This document shows, piece after piece, positions 3,973 to 5,110 of a DNA stretch of 5,110 nucleotides. The notes under the pieces are model-generated. The model had not been told where the DNA came from, did no database searches, and saw nothing but the letters and a program-made list of their open reading frames with translations. The stretch spans positions 1 to 5,110 of the forward strand of contig DCTE01000159.1 in the NCBI GenBank assembly GCA_002329405.1, read 5' to 3'. This DNA comes from Ruminococcaceae bacterium UBA1448. Its GTDB lineage: Bacteria; Bacillota; Clostridia; Oscillospirales; Ruminococcaceae. The translations under genes were made by a program, and so were the position numbers. Each line of letters opens with the position of its first letter. Within the stretch, counting starts at the first letter, position 1.

Positions 3973-5110
3973 TTAACCGATAAGTTTCCATTTTGCAAGT
4001 AGTTTTGCAAATTTTTCTCCCTTAGGCAGCATTTCGATGTCCTCCCGGGACAACGCCCGCAGTACCAGCAGCAGGACAACATACACGCACCCTGCAACCC
4101 CAACCGAAACAAGCGTCATCAGATGGGACGCGGAAACCCCGCTCAGCAGCTGATAGCAGCCCCACGCCGACAGCCCGCATCCGAACCCGGCGACCAGCTG
4201 TTTGCCGGTCAGCCGCAGAAAACTGATCGGCAGCCCGGTGACCTTGCGCAGCCCCCGCAGCGACAGTACCAGAATGATCAGATAGCATGCGCCGGTCCCC
4301 AGCGCCGCACCCGCAATGTTGATTGCGGGGATGCAGATGGTGACGAGGTTGACCACAAACTTGACGATCACACCGGCCAGCATGTATTTTGGCGGCTTGC
4401 CGGCATATCCCAGCCCCTGCATGACCGCAAACAGCGGCACCGTCAGCCCGAGGAAGATCAGCGAGATACCCTGCCAGGACAAAACCCCCGACGCGACCGC
4501 GACTTCCGCCTCCTTGAGCGGATAAAGCAGGCTGAGAATCGGTTCAGACATAAAGAAAATCCCGAAGCTCGCCGGAATCGCGATCAGACTGGTCATACGG
4601 ATGACCGACTCGATGTTCAGCCGGGTCCCGTCCCGGTCACCAGCCGACCAGCAGGCGGTGACATTGGGCAGCGCAGATTTGCCGAAGATGTTGCAGAAAG
4701 CGGGCACCAGATTGAAGATGGACAGCGCGTACCCGGCATAGGAACCGTAGATAAAGTTGGCGGCCGACTCTCCGCCCAGCGTCGCCTGGGTCAGGACATT
4801 CTGATAGATTGCGTTCATCTTTTCCGGGAAATGGTCAAACGCGAACTGCAAACAGTTGATGATCGTGACGGTATCGACTGCCTGTGCGACATTCATGACG
4901 ATCGACGACAGTGAGATCGGCACCGCAATCGTCACCAGCCTTACCACCAGCACCCGTCCCCGCATCGGCCGGGGAGAATACCGCAGCGCATCAGTGCTCA
5001 TTCCGTCGCCGGTGCGGCGGAATTTATACAGCAGATAGAGCGTGCCAGCCATCGTCGAGATGGTGACGCCCAGGATGGCCGCCGCCGACGCGACCGGCTG
5101 GATGGCGGCG
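3973..5110 (-). CDS. spoVB: SpoVB/YabM-type MOP-superfamily flippase (5' end outside window)
   Basis: The C-terminal 378 residues of a polytopic membrane transporter in the MOP (MATE/oligosaccharidyl-lipid/polysaccharide) superfamily, SpoVB-like branch. Relatives are about 500-550 residues with 14 membrane helices, so perhaps 130-170 residues lie beyond the right edge. The frame stays open to the edge, reading AAIQPVASAAAILGVTIST before the first visible Met (5052), so that Met is internal. About nine or ten hydrophobic helices remain, for example VTIAVPISLSSIVMNVA, AGYALSIFNLVPAFC, MTSLIAIPASFGIFF, GISLIFLGLTVPLFAVMQG and VIVKFVVNLVTI. The cytoplasmic tail SREDIEMLPKGEKFAKLL is a signature of the SpoVB/YabM group. 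Such proteins move lipid-linked precursors across membranes; SpoVB is needed for spore cortex. Its place ahead of mazG matches B. subtilis yabM and the clostridial spoVT-spoVB-mazG order. SpoVB, YabM and MurJ-like activity cannot be told apart from sequence alone. Confidence 0.88.
   Translation of the reverse strand, partial: AAIQPVASAAAILGVTISTMAGTLYLLYKFRRTGDGMSTDALRYSPRPMRGRVLVVRLVTIAVPISLSSIVMNVAQAVDTVTIINCLQFAFDHFPEKMNAIYQNVLTQATLGGESAANFIYGSYAGYALSIFNLVPAFCNIFGKSALPNVTACWSAGDRDGTRLNIESVIRMTSLIAIPASFGIFFMSEPILSLLYPLKEAEVAVASGVLSWQGISLIFLGLTVPLFAVMQGLGYAGKPPKYMLAGVIVKFVVNLVTICIPAINIAGAALGTGACYLIILVLSLRGLRKVTGLPISFLRLTGKQLVAGFGCGLSAWGCYQLLSGVSASHLMTLVSVGVAGCVYVVLLLVLRALSREDIEMLPKGEKFAKLLAKWKLIG

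Noticed and set aside
3970..3984. N-terminal extension of MazG to the ATG at 3963
   Set aside because: The extra 22 residues (Cys- and Arg-rich) do not fit the family and lack a ribosome-binding site, whereas ATG 3897 has GGAGG 9 bases away.
4123..4914. 263-codon plus-strand open frame
   Set aside because: It is antisense to the flippase gene, with a Gln/Arg/Asp-rich composition typical of a shadow frame in GC-rich coding DNA.
1..5110. CRISPR array, tRNA, rRNA, transposase or toxin-antitoxin pair
   Set aside because: No regularly spaced direct repeats, no tRNA-like cloverleaf and no such proteins were seen on either strand.

Overview
The window is a chromosomal fragment of a spore-forming, low-to-mid GC Clostridia-type Firmicute, probably from the Oscillospirales/gut Clostridia side. 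I infer this from the gene set and from the look of the intergenic repeat; no species can be named. All eight recognisable genes lie on the minus strand and read from right to left. They form the conserved sporulation/cell-division/translation-quality-control neighbourhood known from Bacillus subtilis as yabM-yabN-yabO-yabP-yabQ-divIC-yabR, with an HU gene inserted after mazG, as is common in Clostridia.

Layout in transcription order: a SpoVB/YabM-type MOP flippase cut by the right edge (5110-3973); a MazG nucleotide pyrophosphohydrolase without the tetrapyrrole-methylase domain of B. subtilis YabN (3897-3163); the DNA-binding protein HU (3032-2757), followed by a strong intrinsic terminator (2666-2631); the S4-domain ribosome-rescue factor RqcP (2592-2350), followed by an even better terminator with a GAAA tetraloop (2321-2292). 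Next comes a long gene-poor gap (2349-1697). Then follow yabP (1696-1403) and yabQ (1406-972), overlapping by ATGA, then divIC (907-617) and the S1-domain protein YabR (587-63). A hairpin at the left edge (30-2) is probably the terminator of the cluster.

Transcription can be partly read from the sequence. A good match to a sigma-E promoter (1767-1739) lies just upstream of yabP and fits mother-cell expression of yabP-yabQ. A near-consensus sigma-A promoter (TTGAAA, 17-base spacer, TATAAT; 975-947) starts inside the yabQ stop codon and would supply divIC and yabR during growth. The wobble pairs in the terminators fold only in the minus-strand transcript, confirming direction.

The least ordinary part is the gap between rqcP and yabP. 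About 320 bases (1875-2196) are a dense string of back-to-back perfect or near-perfect palindromes (up to 15 bp stems), preceded on the minus strand by a strong Shine-Dalgarno sequence and a 40-codon GTG-started reading frame (2246-2124). It looks like a dispersed palindromic repeat that settled between the rqcP terminator and the yabP promoter, where it separates two transcription units without breaking either.
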